From the IMG/VR virus record IMGVR_UViG_3300046314_000223, positions 26,773 to 90,772 of that record: DNA of 64,000 nucleotides. The stretch is one strand, 5' to 3'. Shown here piece by piece: positions 40,825-48,711 of the stretch. The translations under genes were made by a program, and so were the position numbers. The DNA comes from a virus. The notes below the pieces were generated by a model. The model had not been told where the DNA came from, did not search any database, and saw only the letters and a list, made by a program, of their open reading frames with translations. Position 1 is the stretch's first letter. Every line of letters starts with the position of its first letter.

Positions 40825-42628
40825 TCCATCAACACCTCCCGGTGGTCAACAACCAATCAACCCCGCACTGAATCCAGCAGCATCTCTGAGTCGGGAGGCT
40901 CAGGCTCGTTTGGATACTCAGATGAGGAAGAATGCTGAGATTCTTTCCAAGATTCAGTCCAGATTGAATGATGTAACATCTGTCGGGCAGACGATGCAGC
41001 AGGGAGCATTTAATGCATTCGGTAACAACTTTCTGACCCGAGGGGCAATGAGCGCAACTGGTCTGATTGGTGACTTGTTGAATGGCGAGAATGAGCAGAG
41101 CCAGACTCCAGAGGCTCAGATGGTATCTTTGTTCAAGGAGCAGATGCAGATTATGGATGCTGTCTTGTTGGAAAACAAGAAGCATACCGAGGTTCTGACA
41201 AATTTCACCGAGACTCTACCTTCATTGGTCTATGGTGGTAATGACAGGTCAAGATTGAATGGCGCTCCATTTGACTCCTATGACTATCCTGACCAGAAAG
41301 TCATGACCGTTGACCAGTGGGAACGGTTCATGAAGCAGATGGAGGATTCTCGTACTCATGAAAATTTCCAAGAGAACAAACCAGAACCAAATCCATTTGC
41401 ATGGATGACTGATCAGGCAATTCGTCACCCGGCATCCAGCCTCCCCCCTGAACAGATAATCAGCGTTGATGAGATAATTGAATCCCCCAACAAGAAGTCC
41501 AAGAAAAAGACTCAGGATGTTGAAGACGTGGAGATTAAGGCTCCGGTGCTTCGGATAGAATATGAGGATGTCAAGAAGTCATTCAAGGCAACTGAGGATA
41601 AATCCAAGACTCCAGATGCATTGCGAGACTCCGATGCTTCTGTCAAGGATAGCCCCAATCCATTTTCGTCAATAGCTAAGGACTTGTATGATCGATCCGA
41701 CTCCAAGATGGATTCTGAGTCTATCACCGAGGATGCTGAAGAAAAGGATAAAGACCGATTCTTCAAGTCTGTCGTTGGGTTGCTGACCAAGATTGACAAG
41801 AAACTGGAGCCAAAACTTTCCGACGCCAAGCTGTCGTCCCAAGAGGATATACTTGAGGCTGGTAAGCACAATCTGGATGCCAAGATCAAGGCGATGATTG
41901 ACTCTGTCATCAAGGAATCCACTCAGAATGTGGCCCCAATTGAAGATGCAAATAATGCCGATGATGGATTGGGGTTCCCAGACATTGACATAGACCTACT
42001 CGGACGTAAAGGTCCCCATGGTAAGAAAGGTGGCACTCTGGGTCGCTTGGGTAAAGGTGCCTTGCGAGCAGCCAGATTCATCCCCGCTGCGGGGTTGGCG
42101 GTTGGCGTCGGTATGGCTGCTTACGAAGGTATCAGCGGGTGGAATGATGCCGAACAGATTCTGGGCATTAAAGATCGAGAGGCAACGACCGGTGAGAAAG
42201 CAGCATCTGCTCTGGCCGGGATTGCAGAGGGAATTACCTTGGGTCTGATTGACAAGCAGGTTGCTGCCAAGTTCTTGACTGATGAATCCAAGATGGCTCC
42301 GGGGAAACCAGTCAATCAGGAACCTATATATGATGCAATGGGCAACTTTGTTGGAATGGAGAACGTGGATGATGTCCCTGCTTCCCCCGATAAGTTGGAG
42401 GCCGTAAACGAAAATGTTGAAATCTTGGATGATGCATCCGATGCCCTCCGGCGAGTTGAAAATCAGCAGAGGGTACTGGAGAAGGCATCTACGGATGCCT
42501 CTGGAACCAATGGACCTAGCATCAACACGGTGAATAACGTCACCAATCAGACGTTGTATGCCCCAAGACGGTACCCAAACAATACCGAAGTCTCATTTAA
42601 TCGCTATATTTCTTCTGCATTTGCTTGA
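40808..42628 (+). CDS. Tape-measure/gp29-like tail protein
   Basis: 606 residues (T4 gp29 590). Pro-rich start, long helical stretches with charged linkers, then a Gly/Ala-rich hydrophobic part at about 415-475 (LGKGALRAARFIPAAGLAVG, SALAGIAEGITLGLI) typical of tape-measure proteins, and a conserved C-terminus rich in Asn (NTVNNVTNQTLYAPRR). It probably sets tail length and enters the cell envelope. Start overlaps the preceding small gene. Confidence 0.6.
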   Translation: MPLPPNPSTPPGGQQPINPALNPAASLSREAQARLDTQMRKNAEILSKIQSRLNDVTSVGQTMQQGAFNAFGNNFLTRGAMSATGLIGDLLNGENEQSQTPEAQMVSLFKEQMQIMDAVLLENKKHTEVLTNFTETLPSLVYGGNDRSRLNGAPFDSYDYPDQKVMTVDQWERFMKQMEDSRTHENFQENKPEPNPFAWMTDQAIRHPASSLPPEQIISVDEIIESPNKKSKKKTQDVEDVEIKAPVLRIEYEDVKKSFKATEDKSKTPDALRDSDASVKDSPNPFSSIAKDLYDRSDSKMDSESITEDAEEKDKDRFFKSVVGLLTKIDKKLEPKLSDAKLSSQEDILEAGKHNLDAKIKAMIDSVIKESTQNVAPIEDANNADDGLGFPDIDIDLLGRKGPHGKKGGTLGRLGKGALRAARFIPAAGLAVGVGMAAYEGISGWNDAEQILGIKDREATTGEKAASALAGIAEGITLGLIDKQVAAKFLTDESKMAPGKPVNQEPIYDAMGNFVGMENVDDVPASPDKLEAVNENVEILDDASDALRRVENQQRVLEKASTDASGTNGPSINTVNNVTNQTLYAPRRYPNNTEVSFNRYISSAFA

Positions 42629-42641
42629 TTTTGGTCTGGAA

Positions 42642-42653
42642 CTGAGCTACAAT
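42642..42653 (+). promoter_or_regulatory. Early-type promoter and leader
   Basis: GAGCTACAAT with TACAAT at 42648-42653, 38 bases ahead of an ATG that is preceded by GAAGGATC. It belongs to the recurrent promoter-leader cassette described in the findings. Confidence 0.55.
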
Positions 42654-42690
42654 TCAGTTTCCAACCAATCTTTACTGAAGGATCTTTATC

Positions 42691-43002
42691 ATGACCGATG
42701 CTCTGTTGTTCCCCAAGCGAATCCACGTGGTTCATCACCAACCAAACTATGATCGCAAGGGAGGTGTCTGCCTGATTGCCTATCATGATCATGGCGACTC
42801 CTTCATTCGCATCTGCTCGTCGTTATGCTCTCCGCTGGATCAGTATGCCAAGAAGACCGGCTATCGAAACGCACATCAGGAGATGGCCGTCGACTCCGGA
42901 ATTCGTCTTCCTGTTCCCGCCAGTCTCCGTCGCAAGATGACTTATGGTAACCTGCGTGGTTTCCTGAATCACTTTGCCATCAATGTCAGTGAAACCTTCT
43001 AA
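42691..43002 (+). CDS. Hypothetical protein (103 aa)
   Basis: 103 residues, basic, with many His and Arg (RIHVVHHQPNYDRKGG) and a compact C-terminus. Own promoter-leader. No motif recognised. Confidence 0.65.
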   Translation: MTDALLFPKRIHVVHHQPNYDRKGGVCLIAYHDHGDSFIRICSSLCSPLDQYAKKTGYRNAHQEMAVDSGIRLPVPASLRRKMTYGNLRGFLNHFAINVSETF

Positions 43003-43035
43003 ACCACCACACATTCCATCAAAAAAGGAACCATC

Positions 43036-43458
43036 ATGAACCCATTTCTGAAAAAACTTACTGCATTCTTGGAAAAGAGTGCTGCTACCGAGGACACAAC
43101 AATCCTACCCACGGCTGGTGCGGGTGAGACCTACGTGGGGATTATTATCCCCTACGATGGCAGTGAACCATATCACCTGATGCTCATGAATAAGGTTGGT
43201 CACCCAGCAACTACATGGGAAGATGCAGTTGATTTTGCCAACAACCATCCTGCCGATATTGATCTCCCCACTATTCAGGAGGCCAAGTTGCTGCATGCAA
43301 ACACCAAGACGCTGACTGGCAAGAAATACTGGACCAGCGAACCGCATGCCGCATATCAGAATTGTGCATGGGTTCTGGATGGCACCACTGGCATTGTTGG
43401 ATATGGTCAGGCTGATCGCCCCGGCATTGCTCGCTTGGTTCGTCGCATTTCTATCTAA
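43036..43458 (+). CDS. DUF1566/Lcl-like domain protein (140 aa)
   Basis: 140 residues. After a basic start (MNPFLKKLTAFLEKS) the sequence YVGIIIPYDGSEPYHLML, TTWEDAVDFANN, LPTIQEAKLLHAN, KYWTSEP and ARLVRRIS follows the pattern of DUF1566-type C-type-lectin-like folds. These act in surface or binding roles in other proteins; here it is the whole gene and the role is unknown. Confidence 0.6.
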   Translation: MNPFLKKLTAFLEKSAATEDTTILPTAGAGETYVGIIIPYDGSEPYHLMLMNKVGHPATTWEDAVDFANNHPADIDLPTIQEAKLLHANTKTLTGKKYWTSEPHAAYQNCAWVLDGTTGIVGYGQADRPGIARLVRRISI

Positions 43459-43489
43459 CCCCATTTTCTAATACTGAAAGCTCTATATC

Positions 43490-43987
43490 ATGTTCTCAAA
43501 TATTCTTGAATTCCTGACTGCATTCTTTAAGCCGCTGATTGCAGTCGTCATGTCCATTATCGGTATGGTGAACCCCGTGCCAGATGCCCCTGTCGTTGAT
43601 GAACTGGAAAAGGTCATCATCATGCACCCTGAACAGAAGGAAGAATTGGAAGATAAGAAAGAGCAAATCTTGGCCGAGATTGGAGAGCGAATCATGGCTT
43701 CCCCTCCAGAACCTGACCCAAATCAGGCACTGAATCCTGTGACGTTTGATGCCTTCTGTGGCAAGGATCATCTTCAGATGGCTCGAATGGCAATGAGCAT
43801 CTACCAGCGCGGTTTGGGGTGGGCTTATACCAAGTCGCTGATCGAGGAAGCGACCAACCCAGATGTTATGGCGTTGATGTTGAGTATGGCTCGGGAACGT
43901 GAGCGCATGGGTGAAGATAAGCAACATGTGGCAATCATGGCATTTAGCAACGAGATCAACGACATCTGCGTCCGTGGGCACTTCTAA
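43490..43987 (+). CDS. Membrane-anchored hypothetical protein (165 aa)
   Basis: 165 residues: an N-terminal hydrophobic segment at about 6-27 (LEFLTAFFKPLIAVVMSIIG), an acidic linker, and a soluble C-terminal domain of about 90 residues rich in Met. Own terminator follows. No family recognised. Confidence 0.65.
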   Translation: MFSNILEFLTAFFKPLIAVVMSIIGMVNPVPDAPVVDELEKVIIMHPEQKEELEDKKEQILAEIGERIMASPPEPDPNQALNPVTFDAFCGKDHLQMARMAMSIYQRGLGWAYTKSLIEEATNPDVMALMLSMARERERMGEDKQHVAIMAFSNEINDICVRGHF

Positions 43988-44016
43988 ACGGGCTTAGAAG
44001 CCTCCAAAACAGATTC

Positions 44017-44044
44017 TGGCTACCAAGGTAGCCATTTTCTTTTG
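44017..44044 (+). terminator. Rho-independent terminator
   Basis: TGGCTACC/GGTAGCCA with an AA loop, then TTTTCTTTT. The stem is the same as at 600-617, in the form read there on the minus strand, so the element exists in two copies. A second inverted repeat, CTTCTAA/TTAGAAG, overlaps the stop of the previous gene (43981-44000). Confidence 0.85.
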
Positions 44045-44094
44045 AATGGCCTTGTAGCTCGTTTAAATCTGTTTTGGATATTTTAAATTGTTTT

Positions 44095-44124
44095 TTGGAA
44101 TCTGCCGGAATTCCGTGCTACAAT
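44095..44124 (+). promoter_or_regulatory. Promoter TTGGAA-18-TACAAT
   Basis: -35-like TTGGAA (44095-44100) and TACAAT (44119-44124) with an 18-base spacer and CCGTGC before the -10. It lies 31 bases from the ATG at 44155. Confidence 0.65.
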
Positions 44125-44154
44125 TCAGTCCACCAACCGAAAGGAACCTATATC

Positions 44155-44499
44155 ATGCCCACCGTTCTGACCAAACTGAATGCATTGATTGACTGGATTG
44201 AGGGCAATACCAAAGCATACGTTGAATCTGAGTTGTCGCTGACCCATGATTCCGAATTCTGCCAGCGACGCATAAATGATGGCAAACATACCATTTGTCC
44301 CGGTAAGAAGTTTTTAAAGGTGGTTTCTGGTGGGTCTGTTCGATTCTTTGTTGATTCCAATACCGGCGACATCTACAAGGCAGCATCTTTCCGCGCTCCA
44401 GCAAAGGGCATCCGTGGAAATCTATTTTCTGACAAGGGTGGGCGTGAAGCATTCCAGTATGCTGGTTTGGGCTTGACTTTTGTAAATTATGCTCGCTAA
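44155..44499 (+). CDS. Conserved phage protein (114 aa)
   Basis: 114 residues from the ATG at 44155, after AAGGAACCTATATC. It matches a family I recall from many phages, with FLKVVSGGSVRFFVDSN, then TGDIYKAASFRAPAKGIRGN and a C-terminal aromatic segment. The function is not known. The longer frame back to 44074 would run through the promoter and is rejected. Confidence 0.7.
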   Translation: MPTVLTKLNALIDWIEGNTKAYVESELSLTHDSEFCQRRINDGKHTICPGKKFLKVVSGGSVRFFVDSNTGDIYKAASFRAPAKGIRGNLFSDKGGREAFQYAGLGLTFVNYAR

Positions 44500-44504
44500 G
44501 AATT

Positions 44505-44516
44505 ATGTGATACAAT
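44505..44516 (+). promoter_or_regulatory. Extended -10 promoter TGTGATACAAT
   Basis: TATGTGATACAAT lies directly after the previous stop, only 10 bases before the ATG at 44527, so it may produce leaderless or near-leaderless mRNA, or serve the gene at 44739. Confidence 0.45.
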
Positions 44517-44526
44517 TCATTTCATC

Positions 44527-44742
44527 ATGAAACATCACATCACCCGCGTTCTTAAAGTTTACCCGACATATACTGGAATTGCTCCCCAAGAGCACTCGAT
44601 TGTGGTCACCTATGCCCGCCAGATTCGCCAGTGGGCGGGTAGCTATCATGATCAGGACGGCCACATCGTTGGGCATGCGGTTCTTGCCAAAACAAAAGAA
44701 CTGGCAGTTGATGCCATTCGCCAGCAGCACGACATCCAATGA
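44527..44742 (+). CDS. Hypothetical protein (71 aa)
   Basis: 71 residues, alpha/beta, His- and Gln-rich. Its stop overlaps the next start (ATGA). No motif recognised. Confidence 0.6.
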   Translation: MKHHITRVLKVYPTYTGIAPQEHSIVVTYARQIRQWAGSYHDQDGHIVGHAVLAKTKELAVDAIRQQHDIQ

Positions 44743-45293
44743 CCTACAAATCCCCACCTCGATCAAAACTATACTACATAGCCATTGGCGCAAAGAATTC
44801 CATTCGAGCATTCTTTGCTCGTCTAGAGTATCATTGGAATGGTGGTTACAAATGCCATTGTTGCGGTACGCTGATTCCGATTCACTATCACCATATTGAA
44901 TCTGAAGTCAACGGTGAACGTATCATCATCTCCAACAATTCCAAGCATCTTTACTGTGCATATTGTTTGGGTACAAAGATCGAGTCATATTTCCGATACT
45001 CTGAACAGTTGGCTCCACTCCATGTAAATGAATGTGATTGGGTGCATCGACCGGCAAAGACGATTCGCATCATCTGGGGCACCGATCCAATCGCAAAACA
45101 ACTCGATCTGGATGTCAGGTTTGGTGGGCGTTGGTGGAACGGACATAACGCATGTCAAGAAGCATTCGTCAGAGCATTGATTCATTCAGAAGTTTCTTAC
45201 ATGACAATCGTGTGGGTTCATGATAAAAAGTCAGGCAAAATGAAGATGATTGACCGCAATGGGATAAAGGTGGGTAGTGATGGTAGTTGGTGA
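44739..45293 (+). CDS. Zinc-finger-like hypothetical protein (184 aa)
   Basis: 184 residues with a CHCC...CAYC pair and an intervening HYHHIESE segment, a pattern of a treble-clef or HNH-like zinc site but without a complete HNH motif. The C-terminal half has WWNGHNACQEAFVRALIHSE. Its last codons contain the start of the first micro-gene. Confidence 0.55.
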   Translation: MTYKSPPRSKLYYIAIGAKNSIRAFFARLEYHWNGGYKCHCCGTLIPIHYHHIESEVNGERIIISNNSKHLYCAYCLGTKIESYFRYSEQLAPLHVNECDWVHRPAKTIRIIWGTDPIAKQLDLDVRFGGRWWNGHNACQEAFVRALIHSEVSYMTIVWVHDKKSGKMKMIDRNGIKVGSDGSW

Positions 45294-45465
45294 ACTACCA
45301 AAGATTGGCGGGTCAGCGAATTTCGCGTTTGTTGTTGTCACTACACAGAAGTCGGCCGCAATTCTATTCTATCGCAAACCGAAGATACACAATCTCATCT
45401 TTGATTTGATCGATCGACCAATCACAAGAATAATGTGGATGGTCATTGACAATGCGCGTGTCTGA
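45280..45465 (+). CDS. Micro-gene family member (61 aa)
   Basis: Starts MVVGELPKI at the ATG at 45280, 14 bases before the end of the upstream gene, whose TGA overlaps codons 4-5. It is the first of at least 16 genes in this window with an M-x-x-x-(D/E/N)-L-P-x-(I/L/V) start. The remainder is a beta-type segment with no known motif. Confidence 0.7.
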   Translation: MVVGELPKIGGSANFAFVVVTTQKSAAILFYRKPKIHNLIFDLIDRPITRIMWMVIDNARV

Positions 45466-45667
45466 ACTCCCGGTAACTAAGATGCCGTATCGTGCAAAAG
45501 AACCGATGCCAACATTTGAACATCGGTTCTTTGTTTATCGCATAGCTTCCATACCCATAAACATTGATTGGATTGGTAATTTGACTATACCAATTGACAC
45601 TGCTCTTGACATCCACATTCACGCTTTGATCGAAAGGCTATACAATGAAACCAGCATACTTCGGTGA
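45452..45667 (+). CDS. Micro-gene family member (71 aa)
   Basis: Starts MRVSELPVT with the same 14-base overlap onto the upstream micro-gene. At 71 residues it is the longest family member here. The middle contains HRFFVYRIASIPI; the tail is helical and acidic. Confidence 0.7.
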   Translation: MRVSELPVTKMPYRAKEPMPTFEHRFFVYRIASIPINIDWIGNLTIPIDTALDIHIHALIERLYNETSILR

Positions 45668-45863
45668 TTCCAAACATGATGGAATCTCAATCCAGTTCAT
45701 TCGCAATACCCAGTCAGTCCACGTTTCTGGTTGGTATGATTCATTTGTTGGTATTGAAGGTGAGTGTATCGACCTGAAAGAGTTTCTGACTCGTATTGGC
45801 ATCACCCAGAAAGATGTTCTGAAAGTTTTTGCAGAAAAATCTACTACAGTGCAGAATCCGTGA
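45645..45863 (+). CDS. Hypothetical protein (72 aa)
   Basis: 72 residues; ISIQFIRNTQSVHVSGWYDS then a helical tail recall small phage proteins with a GWYDSFVGIEG motif. It overlaps the previous gene by 23 bases. Function unknown. Confidence 0.6.
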   Translation: MKPAYFGDSKHDGISIQFIRNTQSVHVSGWYDSFVGIEGECIDLKEFLTRIGITQKDVLKVFAEKSTTVQNP

Positions 45864-45903
45864 TACAATAGAACCATCAAATCCACTACAAGGAAACTAC
45901 ATC
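45858..45903 (+). promoter_or_regulatory. Promoter-leader cassette
   Basis: CCGTGATACAAT (TACAAT 45864-45869), then AGAACCATCAA and AAGGAAACTACATC up to the ATG at 45904, 40 bases after the start of the -10. Almost the same as the cassettes at 46188, 55987 and 57638. Confidence 0.75.
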
Positions 45904-46167
45904 ATGAAATTTACAATTACCGAAGCAGCAGCCATCTTGTCAAAGCAAATGGGGTATGACGTTGAAATCGTTTCTGATTCTGAATCAGACGAATGGGATG
46001 TCAACACACAGACGATTGCAGAGTATCCGTATCCACTCAGCCATTCCGATAAAATCCACGTGATTTTTAGCGACGGGACGTCCGATACTGGCGTGGCAGA
46101 TTCTTGGTCTTATTCATGGGATACTACTGGAACGCTCCACATCGTCAAGTATCGCAAGTTGGATTGA
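45904..46167 (+). CDS. Hypothetical protein (87 aa)
   Basis: 87 residues from the ATG placed by the promoter-leader cassette: MKFTITEAAAILSKQMGY then an acidic middle and a Trp/Tyr-rich C-terminal segment (DSWSYSWDTTGTLHIVKY). The C-terminus resembles that of the 136-residue protein at 46965 (RHIAKYRKVN against HIVKYRKLD). Function unknown. Confidence 0.65.
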   Translation: MKFTITEAAAILSKQMGYDVEIVSDSESDEWDVNTQTIAEYPYPLSHSDKIHVIFSDGTSDTGVADSWSYSWDTTGTLHIVKYRKLD

Positions 46168-46227
46168 CTACAGTTGATTTTCTGTGATACAATAGAACCA
46201 TCAACTCCAAACCAAGGAAACTACATC
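46164..46227 (+). promoter_or_regulatory. Promoter TTGACT-18-TACAAT and leader
   Basis: TTGACT (46164-46169), 18-base spacer with TGTGA, TACAAT (46188-46193), AGAACCATCAACTCC and AAGGAAACTACATC before the ATG at 46228: the clearest copy of the cassette, with a good -35. Confidence 0.82.
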
Positions 46228-46782
46228 ATGAAACACCGTGGAAACGCCGCAATACTTGAAACTGTTGATGAAGTAAACGAAGTATTTTGGGGACCTACGA
46301 ACTGGGATTCTCGTCGGGGCGGTTTGAAGTGCGGTTACTATGCTGCTTATCATTGCCTTTCTTTACCCGATCATATTGCAGTAAATTTCGGAGTTGATTT
46401 TGCGACTAAGGCCCTTTCAGATTATTGGAATGCCTTGGATGGAGTCGAAGTTGGGTTCGCTCCGTTTGATTTTTATGACGGAGATGAATATACAAGGTAC
46501 GAGAAAAAGACACGCCACCAAGATGACCTCTATCTAAAAGCAGCTAAACACATCGCCAGTAAGGGAGTTGATTCGTTTGACATTCAGATTTCAAACGGGG
46601 AAAGTTATCGCGGTGTTAAATTCACGAACAGAGCTACTGGCAAGTCTTTCACGTTCAAAGATACGGTAGATTATTGTCTAACTACCGACGCAATCAATTT
46701 GTTTCGAGAGAAGGAATCGGCCACCATATCCCGCGAACTGAGTGATGATCTGTTGGACTTCACAACTGAAGAAGAGAGTTGA
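46228..46782 (+). CDS. Hypothetical protein (184 aa)
   Basis: 184 residues from the cassette ATG. Acidic, with GVEVGFAPFDFYDGDEYTRY and GKSFTFKDTVDYCL; no recognised family. The upstream part of the open frame is the leader translated by chance. Confidence 0.65.
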   Translation: MKHRGNAAILETVDEVNEVFWGPTNWDSRRGGLKCGYYAAYHCLSLPDHIAVNFGVDFATKALSDYWNALDGVEVGFAPFDFYDGDEYTRYEKKTRHQDDLYLKAAKHIASKGVDSFDIQISNGESYRGVKFTNRATGKSFTFKDTVDYCLTTDAINLFREKESATISRELSDDLLDFTTEEES

Positions 46783-46783
46783 A

Positions 46784-46870
46784 ATGAGCAAGATTAAACA
46801 CACTTGGAACGCCTGCAAACCACCAGTTGCTGACGTGTACACAACTCGCCGAGGTTCCAGCGAGTTTTAG
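46784..46870 (+). CDS. Doubtful 28-aa basic peptide
   Basis: A 28-codon frame starts one base after the previous stop (MSKIKHTWNACKPPV...). It fills the gap before the next promoter. Support is only its position. Confidence 0.3.
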   Translation: MSKIKHTWNACKPPVADVYTTRRGSSEF

Positions 46871-46920
46871 GGAGAAACTAGGTTTTTCATGGATTCTGGA
46901 ATGAATACAGATGATGATTT

Positions 46921-46964
46921 GTGTTACAATCAATCCATCGAAACAAACCAAGGAAAAATACATC
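46921..46964 (+). promoter_or_regulatory. Promoter-leader cassette, variant
   Basis: GTGTTACAAT (TACAAT 46925-46930), CAATCCATCGAAAC and AAGGAAAAATACATC to the ATG at 46965, again 40 bases. Confidence 0.65.
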
Positions 46965-47375
46965 ATGAAACAAGTTTTTCAAGCTGACGACGGTAAAGTC
47001 TTTGAGACTCAAGCTGAGTGCGAGAAATATGAGTCTAAATCTGAGTTGTTCGACTTTGTTGACAGCAACATCGAGGCATCCTACAATGATGATGCCGGAT
47101 ACCATATCATCGAGACACAAAACGTAGTTGACTTCATTGAAGCACACTACGAGAAGATCGGTGAACTTCTTGGTAAAGTTAAGGTTGAAGATGATTGTTG
47201 GATCATTAACACAAAAACAACGGATGGTCGTCCAAGTACATTGAAAGTCGACGATTGTATTGAAGTTGAGTATGCCAATGGTGAACGAGTTCGATGCCTC
47301 GCTATAGCGTGGACTGCTTTGTGGAACACCAAGAATCACATGCGACACATCGCCAAATACCGCAAGGTGAACTGA
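46965..47375 (+). CDS. Hypothetical protein (136 aa)
   Basis: 136 residues. The start MKQVFQADDGKVFETQAECE followed by KYESK is a pattern I recall in short proteins of several phages. The C-terminus resembles the 87-residue protein at 45904. Acidic; no catalytic motif. Confidence 0.65.
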   Translation: MKQVFQADDGKVFETQAECEKYESKSELFDFVDSNIEASYNDDAGYHIIETQNVVDFIEAHYEKIGELLGKVKVEDDCWIINTKTTDGRPSTLKVDDCIEVEYANGERVRCLAIAWTALWNTKNHMRHIAKYRKVN

Positions 47376-47376
47376 A

Positions 47377-47619
47377 ATGAACAAGTTTAAAGAATTCGTT
47401 GCTTGGCTGATCGAAACAACAGACAACCACCAAGCTGATACTCTTACAAGAATCCTCTGCATCATACTTGTTTTGGCTACTGGTATGCTTGTGGCAGCGG
47501 TCTCACTTGCGTTATTGATCAGGTTGATCGGGGTGTACCCAGTCATCATTCCAGTTCTGCTGTTCGTGGTTCTCCCAAGCTATCTTTGGGTCAAATTCTA
47601 CAAAGGTGAATCAAAATGA
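47377..47619 (+). CDS. Small membrane protein, two segments (80 aa)
   Basis: 80 residues; two hydrophobic helices at about 25-48 and 50-70 (ILCIILVLATGMLVAAV, VYPVIIPVLLFVVLPSYLW). Starts one base after the previous stop and overlaps the next membrane gene by ATGA. Function unknown. Confidence 0.65.
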   Translation: MNKFKEFVAWLIETTDNHQADTLTRILCIILVLATGMLVAAVSLALLIRLIGVYPVIIPVLLFVVLPSYLWVKFYKGESK

Positions 47620-47966
47620 ATTCAGTCGTCGTTAGTGTGATGTTGCTGATTGTCTGCGTTTCCGTCTTGATCGGAATGCTTGCTCATGTGGAAGACGCCC
47701 TATCAGATTCGGTCGAGATTCTGCTATCCATTGGTGTAGACATGGCATGCGTCTGGTGGTTGTGTGCAGTCATCTTTGACTGGGAACGATTGCTCCCATT
47801 GTTCTTTGTCAGTTCCCTCAGCATCTTCCTTGGCGGATTCTACCTGATCGGTCGGTTCTTCTTTGAGCGCAGTCTGTCTTTGGTACAAATTTTCAGAACC
47901 ATTGCAGCCACAACCATTGCAATTGCCGGGACAATCGGCTTGCTTGCAACAACTTACATCCAATGA
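47616..47966 (+). CDS. Membrane protein, four segments (116 aa)
   Basis: 116 residues with about four hydrophobic helices (for example VVVSVMLLIVCVSVLIGML at the start and FRTIAATTIAIAGTIGLLA at the end). ATGA overlaps on both sides tie it to the previous membrane protein and to the P-loop kinase. Holin or superinfection-exclusion roles are possible but unsupported. Confidence 0.65.
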   Translation: MNSVVVSVMLLIVCVSVLIGMLAHVEDALSDSVEILLSIGVDMACVWWLCAVIFDWERLLPLFFVSSLSIFLGGFYLIGRFFFERSLSLVQIFRTIAATTIAIAGTIGLLATTYIQ

Positions 47967-48379
47967 AACAACAACTCATCATCGTCCGTGGCATCCCCGG
48001 TTCAGGTAAATCCACATTCGCTGCTTCTTTGGGGATTCCACACTATGAAGCTGACCAATACTTTGTTGGTGAAGATGGCGTCTATCGGTTTGACTTCTCT
48101 AAACTCGGAGAAGCCCATCGCCAATGTCTTAGTTCGGTTGGTAAGGCGTTGTATTCCGGTAAGTCCGTTGTCGTCAGCAACACATTCACGACACTGAAAG
48201 AACTTCGACCATATTTTGATGGAGCCAAAGAGTATGGGATTTGCCCCACGGTGGTTACTATGAACGGTAACTTTGGGTCAATTCATGGAGTTCCCGAGGA
48301 TAAGATGCAGGCAATGCGTGACAGATTTTGCCATGACATTGCGCCACTTTTCAAGGAATTTTTCGGAGTCGGGAAATGA
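47963..48379 (+). CDS. P-loop kinase, polynucleotide-kinase-like (AAA_33)
   Basis: 138 residues. Walker A GIPGSGKST at 10-18, EADQYF with a candidate catalytic Asp, FDFSKLGEAHRQCLSSV, and VVVSNTFTTLKELRPYF. This matches small AAA_33/T4-Pnk-kinase-domain-like ATPases that phosphorylate nucleic-acid 5' ends or small substrates. No phosphatase domain follows, unlike T4 Pnk. A link with RNA ligase 1 at 794 is an inference. Confidence 0.7.
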   Translation: MKQQLIIVRGIPGSGKSTFAASLGIPHYEADQYFVGEDGVYRFDFSKLGEAHRQCLSSVGKALYSGKSVVVSNTFTTLKELRPYFDGAKEYGICPTVVTMNGNFGSIHGVPEDKMQAMRDRFCHDIAPLFKEFFGVGK

Positions 48380-48711
48380 AACCCGATGGATTTTTCCTAT
48401 GCAATGGGATATACTACAATTTTGTAGCATTTGCCGTTGCATCTTTTGATGCAATATCGCCAGATACATGGCGATTCATGAATGTTCACTACAGCGAACA
48501 TTTCTTGGATGATTGCTCTATGAATCATGACATATATTCGTTCTTTGATGACAAATACTGTGGATGGTTACTCAAGAGTGGGGTTGATATTGACAACCCG
48601 CATACGAATATGCGTTTGAAAATGTTGTCAAGTGATGATAAAATTACATTCATCCAAGTGTCATCCTTGGGTGAAGTTTTGTTTGAACGGAAAATGAATG
48701 AAGACTTATAA
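48376..48711 (+). CDS. Hypothetical protein (111 aa)
   Basis: 111 residues, acidic, Phe- and Tyr-rich (FFLCNGIYYNFVAFAVASF at the start). Overlaps the kinase gene by ATGA. Its last 14 bases carry the start of the next, frameshifted gene. Unknown. Confidence 0.6.
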   Translation: MKPDGFFLCNGIYYNFVAFAVASFDAISPDTWRFMNVHYSEHFLDDCSMNHDIYSFFDDKYCGWLLKSGVDIDNPHTNMRLKMLSSDDKITFIQVSSLGEVLFERKMNEDL

